Assembly (NCBI GenBank): GCA_002099365.1
Contig: MSED01000001.1
Coordinates: 1,178,001 to 1,242,000 of the forward strand
Reading direction: 5' to 3'
Length of the DNA: 64,000 nucleotides
Origin: Phialophora verrucosa
Taxonomy: Eukaryota; Ascomycota; Eurotiomycetes; Chaetothyriales; Herpotrichiellaceae
The position numbers and the translations under genes are program-made. Of this stretch, positions 29,931 to 41,948 are shown piece by piece; the stretch's first letter is position 1; each line of letters opens with the position of its first letter. The notes below the pieces were generated by a model. The model was not told where the DNA came from and did no database searches. It was given only the letters and a program-made list of their open reading frames with translations.

Positions 29931-30608
29931 ATTCTCCTCTAGACCAAGGATCTTGCGTGGAATTGCCCAAAACAAGCGCATACCAACGCCAAGGACTGGC
30001 AGACTGGAAAACTGTGCTGTCAGATTAGAATTGTGTTCAGCAATGGATAATCGAGGCCGCATATGCGCTTCACTACACCGCTTGCACAAACATGTGGGTG
30101 TGAAGGTGTTTGGGTCGAAGAGCACCCCAGCCAGTACCCATCTCATATCTTAATACCTCCACTCCCACACCATCCATCAGCCGACGGAGTACGGGACAGC
30201 GCCCATTGAAATGTGACACAGAAGTGCAAAACGAAATGGGGCCATCCAGGGCGCGGGAGACCTGGAGGAAGGGTGGAAGAAGTAATAGCAGGGTGAGTCG
30301 CGTGTGAGTAGCTCCTAGAAGCGGCATAGTCGGGGTGATCCCCAAGTGAGGCCGTGACGTGCGGACAGTATCGAGTACTTTCCATTGTGTGCGCCGCTTC
30401 AGACGCGTTTCACGGCGGTACTTTAGGAAACGTAAAACATCAATCAATGTCATGTAGTTGAAACACCGAAGGTGAGCAGCCATTTGAAGACAAAGTGTAC
30501 AAATTGCACCTCTCCTTATTTACTCGTAAACCACCTGTACTTTACTGGGGACTTCGCTATCCGAACTTGAAATACTGCACAATCTAGCAGATTCACAACC
30601 ACCGCATC
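29931..30608. other. Intergenic region or 5' part of the NACHT relic
   Basis: The minus frame near 29890-30150 (RLFWAIPRKILGLEENCEKL) abuts the Walker B frame and could be a further decayed piece, but no motif proves it. Otherwise nothing is seen up to the next start. Confidence 0.35.
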
Positions 30609-31061
30609 ATGGCCGCTCCTACACCTCAAGAACGTTTCACCCAAGCCTCCAAGCATGCCTCCCTCATCCGGGCCCTACTCGCTCACCCTTCCATGCGCCT
30701 CACGCCCGGAGGCCTGCCCGATCGTTCAAATATCCCTCCCACGCTCTACAACGTCACCGACTGCGAACTCACCACTTACAAAAACTATCTCCTTCCCATA
30801 TTGCCCCCTGACGCCGACAAAAACTCCAAGGCGCTGGCGATCGCAAACGCAGAGGATGTGAAAGAGAATGCAAGCTTGATCAGCGATGATAAGTATCCAC
30901 GGATGACTGTCGGCGGGTTCAACGAGAAATGGAGGGATGCCGCTGGCAGGACCATGCTGATTACAAGTATCATTCTGGAGTCGAGGAAGCAGGTCATGTT
31001 TGGTGGAGTTTTTGACTTTGGGGAGGAGGTCAAGCAGGCGGCGAGGGCGTTGCAAGGTTGA
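30609..31061 (+). CDS. Hypothetical 150-aa protein
   Basis: A single exon starting MAAPTPQERFTQASKH. It has balanced composition, no signal peptide or membrane helix, and a mixed helical pattern with a conserved-looking middle (NIPPTLYNVTDCELTTYKNYL read in two parts) and a hydrophobic TMLITSIILESRKQVMFGG near the end. An A/C-rich leader precedes the ATG. No family was recognised; codon use and length argue for a real gene. Confidence 0.6.
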   Translation: MAAPTPQERFTQASKHASLIRALLAHPSMRLTPGGLPDRSNIPPTLYNVTDCELTTYKNYLLPILPPDADKNSKALAIANAEDVKENASLISDDKYPRMTVGGFNEKWRDAAGRTMLITSIILESRKQVMFGGVFDFGEEVKQAARALQG

Positions 31062-32169
31062 GCTACGTCTTGAAGATTATGAGAGAACAGGTTAATTCAT
31101 AGAGCGGGTCAGACTGTTACAAAGTCTACTTGGAACACAGACGTGGAAAGGATTGGGGTTCTTCCCCCAGGCACCTCTAACATGTTCCGGTGAGTCGTGC
31201 TCAGCAGAGCCAAGAAGGCACAAGGAGGTTCATGGGCTTAGGTTACTACATATGTAGGTTACTAAAGCCTCATGGCACACTCGGTTCTGCTTGCAACGGT
31301 TGATGTCTCCTTGCGTGCCGTTCTGGGGGCTGTCACGACGTTGAGCCTGCCGAAGGATTGACATGTCTATATTCTCCCAATATTGCCAGACTCCTCTGGT
31401 CGCGTTGACGCGCTGGCACTGAGGCAGCGAGGCAGTGATCCCTTACCGCATACTCGGTACTTCAAACGAGCACACGCGTGGGGCGGTCTTGCTGTGACGA
31501 GAACGAGGCTGGCTTCAGCAGTGTTCAGCCTTGTCCTACGTCAGTGCGACCATCGCTGCAGGGATCTGCAATTAATTTCCGAGAAGCATCTTCTCGCTTA
31601 CCGGTTTTTCATCCGCACCTCTTTCTGTCTCGATGCCGGTTCAGCCTGCCCAGCTTTTTGAGTCTTCAAAGCCTCTTGTATGGACCGGAAACCGCCATGG
31701 GTGCGGCCCAGTTTTGGTAGGATGTTGTTGTTCCTCTTCAGGTCGTCCAATGACGTGATGCCAGCTTCTTGTCAACACGTTTCATGCAGTCACGCGCCCC
31801 AACTCTAGGCCCGAAATCAAGGTCATGGTGGGACGACGCGCCTTTTCGTTGCAAAAATTCAAGGTATGGCGTGGCGATCGTGCTAGGGTGGCGGGTATAC
31901 GAGACCAAGTCGAGGGCAGTGATGCGTGCGGCCTGCACTACATGAGAGGGCAAACAAGAACGAACTCCGGCGTAGCTTTGCGTTGACAACATCCGACACA
32001 GTCGCCAATCGTCACTCTTAAGGTCTGCCTCACCTTCACAACTGCGTCGACCCTGTGATTTTCACCAATCCATCTTCCTCATCTCACATCTTTCTCTTCC
32101 CAGTTCATTTGGCAAAACCAGTCATCATCTCTCACAGACAAACCCCAAATAAATTGAGACAAACTCAAA
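31062..32169. other. Intergenic region
   Basis: 1.1 kb without a supported gene. The last 140 bases before the next ATG are C/T- and A-rich, a typical fungal leader. Confidence 0.5.
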
Positions 32170-32865
32170 ATGCCCGTCATCTCGAGAATCATCTCTATGG
32201 GCCTTCGTGCCTGCGAGATCGCTTTCGCTGGAGTGAGGTCACATCGAGCAGATTTACAAGTCAGCCTCTGACATTCTGCAGGTCGTCGCTGGAATTATCG
32301 GATCTTACCTTCATGACTACCGTGACGGGAGCGGCTGGCCGCTTGCGCGCTTGATCTACATCGAAGTTGTCGCAGGAATCTCTCTCCTCCTCGGTTTGCT
32401 GTGGTTGTTACCTTTCTCGAGCGGCTTCTTCCACTGTAAGTACACCATGCTGCACCCATCCGAGAGAAGTGAGAGCTGACAAGAACCCCCTTTGAACAGG
32501 GCCTATGGACATCATCCTCTCCTTCGCCTGGTTCGCCTCCTTTGGTCTCCTGGTTGAATGGCTGGGCGACTCAACCTGTAACGGAGATACCTTCGACTGG
32601 AATCAAATCAGCTTCCACGGCTTCTGCGGTCGCTACCGATCGGCCGAGGCCTTCTCGTTCTTGTCTGCAATCTTCTGGCTCCTCAGTGCTCTTGTTGGTC
32701 TCTGGTTCATCCATCGTGAGGGTCGCAGAAAGACTACTGTAGTTGCTCCCGCGGGCGAAAGAGGGTAAGACCGCGTTATCAATATCTTGGCGAAGTTATG
32801 TACTCACAAAGCGATCTAGGCGAGTCCGACGCCCATGGTTCCGCCGCAACCGTGTCTACGCATAG
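32170..32865 (+). CDS. Four-helix MARVEL-like membrane protein
   Basis: Four exons, 32170-32232, 32282-32435, 32500-32764 and 32820-32865, give 175 aa; the three introns (49, 64 and 55 nt) all have GT-AG ends and join cleanly. Membrane helices lie at about residues 8-31, 45-70, 75-95 and 128-150. The loop with CNGDTFDWNQISFHGFCGRY followed by SAEAFSFLSAIFWLLSA is typical of fungal MARVEL-domain proteins of the plasma membrane. The C terminus is short and Arg-rich. Roles of the fungal family are poorly known; membrane organisation is assumed. Confidence 0.75.
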
Positions 32866-33208
32866 ACCACGGACGGTCGTCAGAATGAGCCGCGAGTTGA
32901 GCGAGGAATAGCTGGCCTTGGATCATGAAGGTTTTCAGGCGGATACGGCGCGTGCAGTTGAACTTTTTCTGTCAGAGATACCCACTTTTGCGAACCGCCG
33001 CACTCTGCGCTTGGTACTGGGACGAAGTTTTGCTGGCTTACCACTAATACTGATGGTCGACTGGGTGGTGGTGGGTGAATATTACAGAGTAGTCAATTCC
33101 GTTCCCAGCTTCACTAATTTATATCCCTGCTATTAATGCGGTCCAAGTCCTTTCTTTCTCTTGTTCATCCGACTTTGCGACTCTCTTACGCCTTCTGCTG
33201 CGTTCAGC
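32866..33208. other. Intergenic region
   Basis: 343 bases between two plus-strand genes; no gene seen. It should hold the promoter of the F-box-like gene. Confidence 0.5.
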
Positions 33209-33934
33209 ATGTCCAAAATCCAAAAGGGGAAGGCGAGCTCCAACCCAAGCTTAGGGCTGTTTTGCAGACTGCCGCAAGAAGTCCGCGACATGATTTACGC
33301 GTCGTACTTTGAGCGAGCTGAAGTAGAATGGGACTACGAGAAGTCCTGGCAGCGACCCTACTTTTCCAAGGTCTACCGGAAGTGTTACGCAAGAGATCTG
33401 TTGTTGGCATCCAGAGAGCTCTACAGTCAAGCCCAACGATACGAATATCATGATCTTTGTCTCGTTATCGTGCACTGGGAGGCAGAGCACCCCTCGAAAC
33501 TATGTCAGCATGTGCGACACGTTCGGTTCACCCAAGCTGCGATCCCCAGGTTTCCAGGCAACCTCTCTTTCTACACCAAGGCGGCGTCGTTGCCGAATCT
33601 CAGAACAGTCAGCCTTGTCCCTTCCGGGTTGTTTGTGTCCGGCCCCGTGGTGGTGATGTACAAATGGCTTGAAGAACTGCTTACGCAGGGATGCACGGAG
33701 AAAGTTCTATCCGGTGTGCGGCACCAACTGCGACTGAAGTGCTGTATTCCCTCGATTTTCACAAACTCGGAGACCGCGGTACCTGATACGTGCCAGCAGT
33801 GGAGTGTGGTACTCCCATGCAGGGTCTGTAGATGGGACATGATAAACGGCAAATCCGAGCACGTCGAAATCGTGAGCAAACTCAAGTCCCGAATGTCTTT
33901 CAGCTACAGACCCGTCTCTGATAGCCAAGCATAG
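33209..33934 (+). CDS. F-box-like / 2EXR-type protein
   Basis: A single exon of 241 aa from MSKIQKGKASSN. Near the N terminus FCRLPQEVRDMIYASYF matches the LPxEIRxxIY motif common to a large fungal group related to F-box proteins (2EXR). The text CQHVRHVRF and ASLPNLRTVSLV further on is the usual layout of these proteins, in which strands follow the motif. If a genuine F-box it would link to SCF ubiquitin ligase; many family members have no known partner. No membrane helix. Confidence 0.65.
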   Translation: MSKIQKGKASSNPSLGLFCRLPQEVRDMIYASYFERAEVEWDYEKSWQRPYFSKVYRKCYARDLLLASRELYSQAQRYEYHDLCLVIVHWEAEHPSKLCQHVRHVRFTQAAIPRFPGNLSFYTKAASLPNLRTVSLVPSGLFVSGPVVVMYKWLEELLTQGCTEKVLSGVRHQLRLKCCIPSIFTNSETAVPDTCQQWSVVLPCRVCRWDMINGKSEHVEIVSKLKSRMSFSYRPVSDSQA

Positions 33935-36900
33935 GATCTTCACGTCTCCGCTACGCCGTTACGGATCGAGTATGTCCAGTACGGATACTATCGCTATCCC
34001 GTTCCAGAATCCCCGAGAGAGCCTGCTCTCCATTCCTCGTCGATGTGGCCCTCGCTCGCAGGCCAGGTGCCTGATGGGCAAGGAAGAGCCGTCAAAGGAA
34101 GGTTAATCGATCGATTGCTGGTACGTGGAAATCGGGTGAGGGTCAGGTACCGGTACCACGGCGCTAATAATAGCGTAGGACAGACGCCGCAGTCTTCGGC
34201 GTCTCTACGACAGAATGCAGTATGCTGAGATGGGCGCATGTGCCACGATGGTCCAGGAGCTTCTCGCCCAACAACCACGCCGATTTGCCTCATCTGAACC
34301 CACCTGCGCCACAGACTCTGGTGTTTATAGATGGTATCTCGATACCTTGGACGGGGTTTCTGACTTCAGTTCCAGACAGCGAAGCATGATGCATGACAAC
34401 CGTTGGAATTCTAGTCTTTGGGGACTGTTGTGTCAGGCCTTTTATTGGACGACTGAGCACCTCCTTGCCTGAAGAGGAGTTGGCGGGCGTCACCGTGGAA
34501 GTTGAGCTGCTCGATTCTGCCGCCCACAGAACAGTTGGCGAAACGAATGTCGACAGGCTGCTCATTGCTCAGCTACTGTGCCAGTATTGGAGGTCAATGC
34601 CGCGTGTCGACGGTCTATCGGAGATTCAGCGCCAGGAATGGCGGGGTGAAAACGCGCTGAGCCTGTGCAGCCAAAATGACATCTCGCCACAGCAATGCGG
34701 TCTCCTATGAGGCGGGAAGTTCCAAGTCACCTACAGATTATGTACTATGTAGGGTGCAACGATCCAAGACTTGCTCCAACCTGGACTCCGATAGACAAGT
34801 CATAAACCTTGGTGCTAGACCGATCCAGGAGTAGTTGTCATCCCAGCCACTCTGGTGTCTCCTCTCACCGGTTTGCTCTCTTTCCTCACGAGCTCACGGG
34901 TTGAGCCCGTCGGTAAAGGAAACGGCACCCTCGCGTTGGATGTACAAGGGCCTCGATGACTCTGTGGAATAGACTGCCATGAAGAAGATGTTACTTTGAA
35001 GCCCCTTCACACGCAGCGAGTCTTCGTCATCCTCTTCGCCGCAACCACAATCCTCACGCCTCGTGCCCTAGCAGACCGCAGGCAAATGGCACTTCTTGAC
35101 AAAATAATTCTGTCTCATGGGACAGCTCTTCCTCTTTTCAGCACAGTGCCAGCAGGGATTTGCCTCAACAATCACAGATTTCTGTTGGTTGATGTAAAGA
35201 TAGCAAAACCACTACCATACGCATCCTACCGCCATTGCAATCCAGGAGTCTCACGACTCTAAGGGAAAGAGATGAAGCTCACATTGTCCCGCTTGCTGTG
35301 TGGGATGATGGCATCGTCCCGCGCCCACAACGATTTCGCCCTGTAATTGACTTTGCCCTCGTTCTAAACTTTCGAGATCTCAAGGTAACGATGTGTAGAA
35401 GACAACGTTGCGCAGAAGGTGTGTTGAGCCGATGCAGATAAGGCCCTGATCTGGACAAGCGTAGGCTTAGATGGGACATAATTTAAGAGACGCGCCCTAC
35501 CACGCAAGGCAAAAGTCAGAGCTCGAATGGACATCATCTTGGCGAAATAGACCAGCCTTTCTAAGTTTCGTAAGTATCGATTCAGATGCAGTTCCATTAG
35601 AACAGCAGTATGACACAGAGACGAACCTACATAATCCCATCTCTGCAGCCGACAATCTAGAGTAGAAATGAATGACTGCTGCATTGGACCTCCGGAACAG
35701 CTTTTAGAGGCTGGTGTTGTAAGGTCGTTGATGTTGTCACCGAAGCTCTCTCGGCGAAGCTGCTGGAGGCGGACGGCGATCATCGGGTGGTGGCCGAGTG
35801 CTGATCCTTCCCTCCAATCTCTCTCTCTTCCTCTTCAGTCTCAGCCAGACCCTCAACACATTGTTGACTACTCTTCCTCGCCTGGGACGACACATTGTTG
35901 ACTACCCTTTCTCGCCTGGGATTTCTGAATTCTTCACTAGTGAGATCTCTGAAACTCAACAATAATCAGCTCGCTGCAACCTTTTGACTTTGACGTGTCA
36001 CGCGCAGGTCATCAATCGCGACAATGCTCGCATGCAGAGACGTCCATTCTTCCACCTGCACAAGCGTTGACGTGGCGCTAAGTGTATCCCTCAATGTCGT
36101 TTAGTGCGATGCCTCGAAACAGTAGGCTTGCTACAGCTGATCATTCATGCGCACCAGTCAGCTCCTGAGCCGTACTCGGCTCGCTTTACCGGACCGTCAC
36201 ATTATCCTTTCCCACCAGAGTATGCTGTGTTAGCTGCAGCCCAGCCGGAACCTTTGATGTGACGTCAGGTTCAACACCCAAGCACCCAGTGTAAGCTGCA
36301 GAAGCTCGCCCGACAAGGTTGCTTCGGCAGTGGCAGCCCGTGGAGTGCGAGTTCAAGGCTCCGCCGAGCCTTGCCAAGGTCGATCTCCGCGCTTGGCGGT
36401 TGCACGCAGGTCTTGGGGGCGCCCGCCCGCTGTTACATCTGGGCCTTTTCATCCACTCCGCACCCAACCACTTGAAATTTTTGGCTCTGGTGAGTTCGGA
36501 GCATGACCGCCGTCGTGGGAGGCATGTGGGATCCATGTCAGGCGTTGAAATCTCCAACGTCGCAGCTCTCTCAGTTCAGACGCATCGATGTACAGACTGA
36601 GGGCGCGAAGTCTTCAATATCAACCTTATGTTGTCGGCGAACTGCATCGTTCAGCTTGTGCTCTGAAGGCAACAAGCCCAGTTGAACCCTTACTTAACCA
36701 CCGGTCGAATGACATGTGCCAACCGCAGCCTGCATCACATTTCGTGATCATTGTGGAGCTCTTCTCCGCTGCCAAGGGCGCGGCGCGTCGATGCCAGTGG
36801 AGCGCATCAGAAGAAGACTTTCTTCCAGAAGACGCCGGGGACATTGCGATCTCGCGGGTGGACCACCAAGCGGTGATGAGCCTGCTCTCATCGGGGGGCC

Positions 36901-37128
36901 TTGCCCTTCAACCAGAATGATGCATCGAACGATGTTACCATATTTTGCCCTCTTGAAGGCAGGCGGATCAGCGAGCGGGGTCCCCACGAATTCAACGGTG
37001 TGTCCAGTGTCCTAGTATATCAGAAAGACGACCCCGTGCTTCCCTTCCGTTTTCATTATTTCCGTTTTCCTGTTTTTCCTGGAGCAGTTGTACCATCGCA
37101 TCGGCAGGCCCAGCAAACAACGGCCAAG
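33935..37128. other. 3.2-kb region without a recognised gene
   Basis: Frames up to 139 codons exist but none shows a domain or a coherent exon pattern. A short direct repeat lies at 35857-35921. The 200 bases before 37129 carry T/C-rich leader sequence for the sugar porter. Gene relics too decayed to name may be present. Confidence 0.45.
35857..35921. repeat. Direct repeat, 34-bp spacing
   Basis: CACATTGTTGACTAC followed by a CTCGCCTGGGA end occurs at 35857-35887 and again at 35891-35921, with only a few differences. It does not lie in a supported gene. Confidence 0.7.
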
Positions 37129-39434
37129 ATGTCGGACTCGAAAGACATCAGATACTCCACCGCCGGACAGACCAACGGGCACAGCGCGGACCACTATGAA
37201 AAGGGCCCAAGCCAGGAGCGCCGCCGTTCCTCCATCGTGGACCTTAACAGAGATAAGAACCTCGATGCCAAGTAAGCGATGCTCTTGTTCCTCGTGTTCT
37301 CTGTTAACCTTGGCAAAGGATCTCGAACCCTCTGGCCGACATACCCCGGGATGAGTTGTTGGCTGATGTGAGTGTTGCTCGAGTTATCTCTGTTTCCCAT
37401 CCATCCGCTGATGAGGTGTAATTCAGGTCGAGGACTTTGCAACGCGCAATGGCTTGACCTCGGAACTGGACCTTTTGCAAAAGGGGGCGCTCGTGGCCCA
37501 AAACCCGGGCCAATTCGAACATCTCTCCATCCTCGACGAGGCCGAGAAGGACTCGCTCCGTATCGAGGTCAACAGGAAATGGAAGCACCCCGCGAAACTC
37601 TACATGACCGTGATTGTCTGCTCGATCGGGGCCGCTGTCCAGGGTTGGGATCAAACAGGCACCAACGGCGCGAATCTGTCGTTCCCGGAAGCCTTTGGAC
37701 TCAACACTCCGGAGGGTCAGCCTGGCTACGAGAGAGACTTTTGGATCATCGGACTGGTCAACTCAGCACCCTACATCGGCAGTGCCTTTCTGGGCTGTTG
37801 GCTCTCTGATCCGCTGAACTTCTACCTCGGTCGACGTGGCACCATTTTCACGTCGGCAATCTTCCTCATCGCCACGCCCATCGGTGGTGCATTCTGCCAA
37901 ACCTGGGAGCAATTGCTGGCGACTCGTGTCCTGATGGGCATTGGTATGGGTCTGAAAGGGGCCACGACGCCCGTCTTTGCTGCCGAGAATTCTCCCGCCG
38001 CTATTCGAGGGTGGGAAATGTCCCCTTCCCGCCCGAGGTATGTCGAACTAAGCTGACCCCTGCTGCAGCGCTCTTGTGATGACCTGGCAATTCTGGACTG
38101 CCTTCGGCATCTTCTTGGGCACCGCTTTCAACCTCGCCGTTTGGAATGCGGGCGATATTGGCTGGCGTCTGCAGCTGGGCTCAGCCTTTATCCCTGCCGT
38201 TCCTCTTGCCATCCTCGTCTACATGTGCCCGTAAGTCTATCATTTCGCTATCCGTCGTCTGCTCTGAATGCCTCCCCCGTGCGCTTCAATCACCAGTCTG
38301 GCTGCGCCTGCTGTTGAATTTGTGCGTCTGAACCACAATCTATCTGATTATTCCCCCGTTGTTTTCATTCGTGCTTCCACTTTCACCTGTCGTCGCTTAC
38401 ACGCGCGTTTTCCTTCCAGGGAGAGTCCGAGATGGTACATCAAGCACGGCAAAGCAGCCAAAGCATACCAGTCGCTGCTCAAGCTACGGAACCACCCTCT
38501 CCTCGCGGCGCGGGATCTGTACTACATCAGCACCCAGATCCAGATCGAGCATGAGATCGTAGGCGACTCGACGTACGTGACGCGGTTCATGCAGCTGTTC
38601 ACGATGCCCCGCGTCCGACGCGCGACGTTGGCGTCCTTCGTCGTCATGATCGCGCAGCAGATGTGCGGCATCAACATCATGGCCTTTTACTCGTCGACCA
38701 TCTTCCGCGAAGGGGGCGCGTCGGACTTTGTGGCCCTGCTCGGCTCGTTCGGCTTCGGCGCCGTCAACTTCATCTTCGCCATCCCCGCGTTCCTGACCAT
38801 CGACACCTTCGGCCGCCGCTCGCTCCTGCTGTTCACATTCCCCAATATGGCCTGGACGCTCCTGGCCGGCGGGTTCGCGTTCTACATCCCGCGCTCGAGT
38901 TCCGCGCACTTGGGCGTCATCGCGCTGTTCGTGTACCTGTTCGCCGCGTTCTACTCGCCGGGCGAGGGCCCCGTGCCGTTCACCTACTCGGCCGAGGTGT
39001 TCCCGCTGTCGCACCGCGAGGTGGGCATGGGCTGGGCGGTGGCGACGTGCCTCTTCTGGGCCGCCGTGCTGGGTCTCACGTTCCCCAAGATCCTCGAGGC
39101 CTTCACCCCGACGGGCGCGTTCGGGTTTTTCGCCGGCCTGAACATCCTGGCTTTGATCATGATCTTCCTCTGGGTGCCCGAGACGAAGCAGCGCACGCTC
39201 GAGGAGCTCGACTACATCTTCGCCGTGCCCACGCATCGCTTCATGTCCTACCAGACCGGCACGTGGCTGCCGTGGTTCATCAAGCGGTATATCTTCTGGA
39301 ACAAGTCCGCCGAACTCAAGCCGCTGTATACCTTTGAGAACGGCGTCATGATGGACATCAAGGAACAGAAGCGGCATGCCGAACGGGAGAGAGCGGCGAG
39401 TATTAGCCAGGAGGCGGCCAAGTCGAATGTGTAG
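37129..39434 (+). CDS. MFS sugar porter (myo-inositol/polyol transporter-like)
   Basis: Five exons, 37129-37271, 37319-37367, 37427-38010, 38069-38230 and 38420-39434, give 650 aa; all junctions restore the frame. A hydrophilic N terminus of about 140 residues is followed by twelve expected membrane helices. Sugar-porter signatures are visible: GRRGTIFTSA after helix 2, RVLMGIGMGLKGATTPVFAAE, the PESPRW motif built across the last junction, GINIMAFYS, DTFGRRSLLLF and VPETKQRTLEELD. These place it in the SP family, in the branch usually annotated as myo-inositol/H+ symporter; the substrate is not certain. The last exon is strikingly GC-rich at third positions. It converges with the HET gene, stops 256 bases apart. 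Confidence 0.88.
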
Positions 39435-39690
39435 GAGGGCAGAAGAGGGAGAGAGTCTGGACATCGACCCTCGACACAGAAATCATAGCATTTCGATGGA
39501 TGAAGATTTCACAGATTGGGAATCCACTTTTATCTTATATCGATTTATCACAGGATAAGATAGAACAGACAAATATAGCTATAACTATATCTTATCGATA
39601 TACCCTGTCTTTTGCGAAACACGGACACAAAACACGACACGCACTACGCTTCAACGTTGTAATCATTGTTCGACTCAACGGATGGCGCAA
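39435..39690. terminator. AT-rich convergent 3' region
   Basis: The 256 bases between the sugar porter and HET stops contain an A/T-rich core at about 39530-39605 with ATCTTAT/ATAAGAT words on both strands. This is where both transcripts should be cleaved and polyadenylated; exact sites cannot be read off. Confidence 0.4.
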
Positions 39691-41450
39691 TTACGACTCT
39701 GCAGTTGCCAACTTGATCAAGTCCAAAGTACGCCATCCTCTAGACTTAATCCCCAGGTCCTCATCTCCAGACTGTAATTGTCCATCGCTCGGCACGGGTA
39801 ACATAACAGCGTCGCGGGCAGTTACACGCCCTAGACGTGCCCGGCCCTGGATTTGAAGACGCCGACTCCCGGCGACTTTTCGGAGAAGAATGGCTACGCT
39901 TGTCCCCGGAAACTGGTAGACGAGATCGCCTGCTTCTGTGCGTGCCGACGCCAATCCGAGCCAAACGGCTTGTGAAGAGAATTCTCGCCCGTCGACATGA
40001 CTAGGCTGCCAGAGAAAGGCAAAGAGATCCCGGGGCGATACTCTCCACGTGTGACACGGCCTCCAGGTATGGTCGGACAACGCCCAAGAGCCGTCTCTCG
40101 AGAAGAGTGCATACCCCGGCCGAGAGGGCGGAATGGTCGTCTCAATGCCGAAGGGTATGTCGAAGTGCATAAGCCCTTCTGATTGCTCTCGCAGGGCGTG
40201 CATACTGCGGAAGAGCATTGTGTCGTCGACTCTGGACGACGTGACGATGCCACGCCTATAAAGCACGCTCCGGGTATCGTGACTGTCCACGGTGCTCGGT
40301 GGTTGAAAAGTTCTAAAGCGGGCTCCCTCTCCCGGGTCGAGCTCTTCCGTCTTGATCCCGAGTTGCTTTTTCAGCATAAGAGCAAAGGATATGGCCTTCG
40401 ATGGGGCCAGAGACTGCTCTGAAGATGAGCACTGGACGGTGCCCAGCAGCAAATCAAGCTTGCTGACATCATAGGAAACAAGGAATCTGCCACTCCCCAG
40501 CCCTGACATCGACAGGAGGGCGTATACCTTGTCCAGGGGTTCTGCACATTCGGTAGAGGCGTAGTTGCGTAATAACCACTCCAAATCTGTATTCGGACTG
40601 TATGGGTTACCTTGGAGATTGCACACCCGAGCTGCCAGGATGTTGTCAAGGTTGCCATTTTTGAGCAGTAGAAAGTCTCGGTCGCCCGCTTTGGCCAACG
40701 AAGCGTGCATTTGGACCAATGTCTTGACATGCGTGATTGGGACGGAGAAAGCGTCGCAGCATATCTGGACAGATCTTGCGAGCACGAGTTCTTGTATGAC
40801 CCAGCGCCTGCGCCAGTATTCGTGGTTGAAAAATGCCGCGATGGTGGTCAGAATTTTGGCCTTATAAATAGGTCCGGGCGGTGGTTGAAGCATAGCCAAA
40901 TTCACCTGTAAGGCCTCCGATACAAAGACCGTCAAACTCGTGTCGGACGAGAGAGCCACTGGGACTCTATGATTTCTCAGCCACGCCACCACACCGACGG
41001 CGGTCTGGAAGATAGAGGCCATTTTGCGCACCTACGAGGTGTTAGCACTCCGAACGCTCTCAAAATACAAGGCGGAGCGCAGACGATCCCAACCAGACTA
41101 ACCTGAATGCTCCTCTCATCATTGTCCCGTTGGTTAATGCAGATGGCATCAATCCAGTACGTCTGAGGGTGATGAGTATGCCGAAGGTCATCCAACAAGT
41201 CATATAGATTCGGTCTCACTTGAAACTCGAGATCGTTAAGCAGTATGGTCTTGTCAGCTGGAGGTTCTCCCCACGTGTAGGATACGGCATTGTAGAGGGG
41301 CTGTGCGGCGAGACGAGCGAGTCTCAGACGGCATCTGATCGGCTCGAATCTGTTCCCCGGCAGCAGCTCCAGCAGCCGGAAATCGCAGTCGTCTGTCAGA
41401 TTCTCATACGCAAAAGCTGCCTTCTTCTCTCTTCTTCTCCAGAAAGGCAT
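39691..41450 (-). CDS. HET-domain protein (heterokaryon incompatibility)
   Basis: Two minus exons, 41450-41103 and 41031-39691, give 562 aa; the 71-nt phase-0 intron has a GTTAGT donor and TAG acceptor. The HET domain is plain: LYNAVSYTWGEPP, the ILLND strand, YWIDAICINQRDNDERSIQV and, after the junction, KMASIFQTAVGVVAWL, then YWRRRWVIQELVLA and PLDKVYALLSM. Such proteins control programmed death on fusion of unlike hyphae, or related stress responses. The C-terminal 250 residues have no known domain. Intact frame, so probably functional. Confidence 0.9.
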
Positions 41451-41948
41451 CGTGAAATCGTAATTGGCCGATCCACAAGACCGAGGCTGGAGAGCTTCGT
41501 GATCGAAGAGCGCTCTCCTAGCTCTGCTTCATCCCGAGACAGCATTCAGTTGCTGGAGCAAGCGGGACCGCTCGTAGTCGCCGGTTGTTATGAAGTCGGA
41601 AAAAAGGACGACATTCCAGCCTCATGCGGCTGGAAGGCGGGAGAATGCTGAACACGAGAAATACGGAGTACGAGGGCTGAGAACCCCCGCCCTGCCAGCC
41701 CCGATTCGTCAAGCGTGGAGTCGAAGGGTTCCCCGAAGTAATACTCCGTATGGTGCAAAGTCCTATAAAACCAAGAGGACAAGAGAGGAGAAGCGAGAAT
41801 CGAATATTCCTCCAGCCACAAATGACACTGTCGCATGTGGGAAGCACGGCGGCACCTTGGAGGCAAGAACGACTGTGAGCGTGAGGACGAGTACATAGTG
41901 TATACCATAGTTCGAGGTATTGGGTTTATCAGCGCAACGCTGCTAGCT
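41451..41948. other. Intergenic region upstream of the HET gene
   Basis: About 500 bases, 3' of ALO1 and 5' of the HET gene, both on minus. No gene seen. Confidence 0.5.

Noticed and set aside
34215..35783. Short frames on both strands that might be gene relics
   Set aside because: None shows a recognisable motif; calling a pseudogene would be guesswork.
38484..39464. Antisense open frame of 326 codons opposite the sugar porter
   Set aside because: Low-complexity Glu/Arg/His text produced by the GC3-rich sense exon; no motif.
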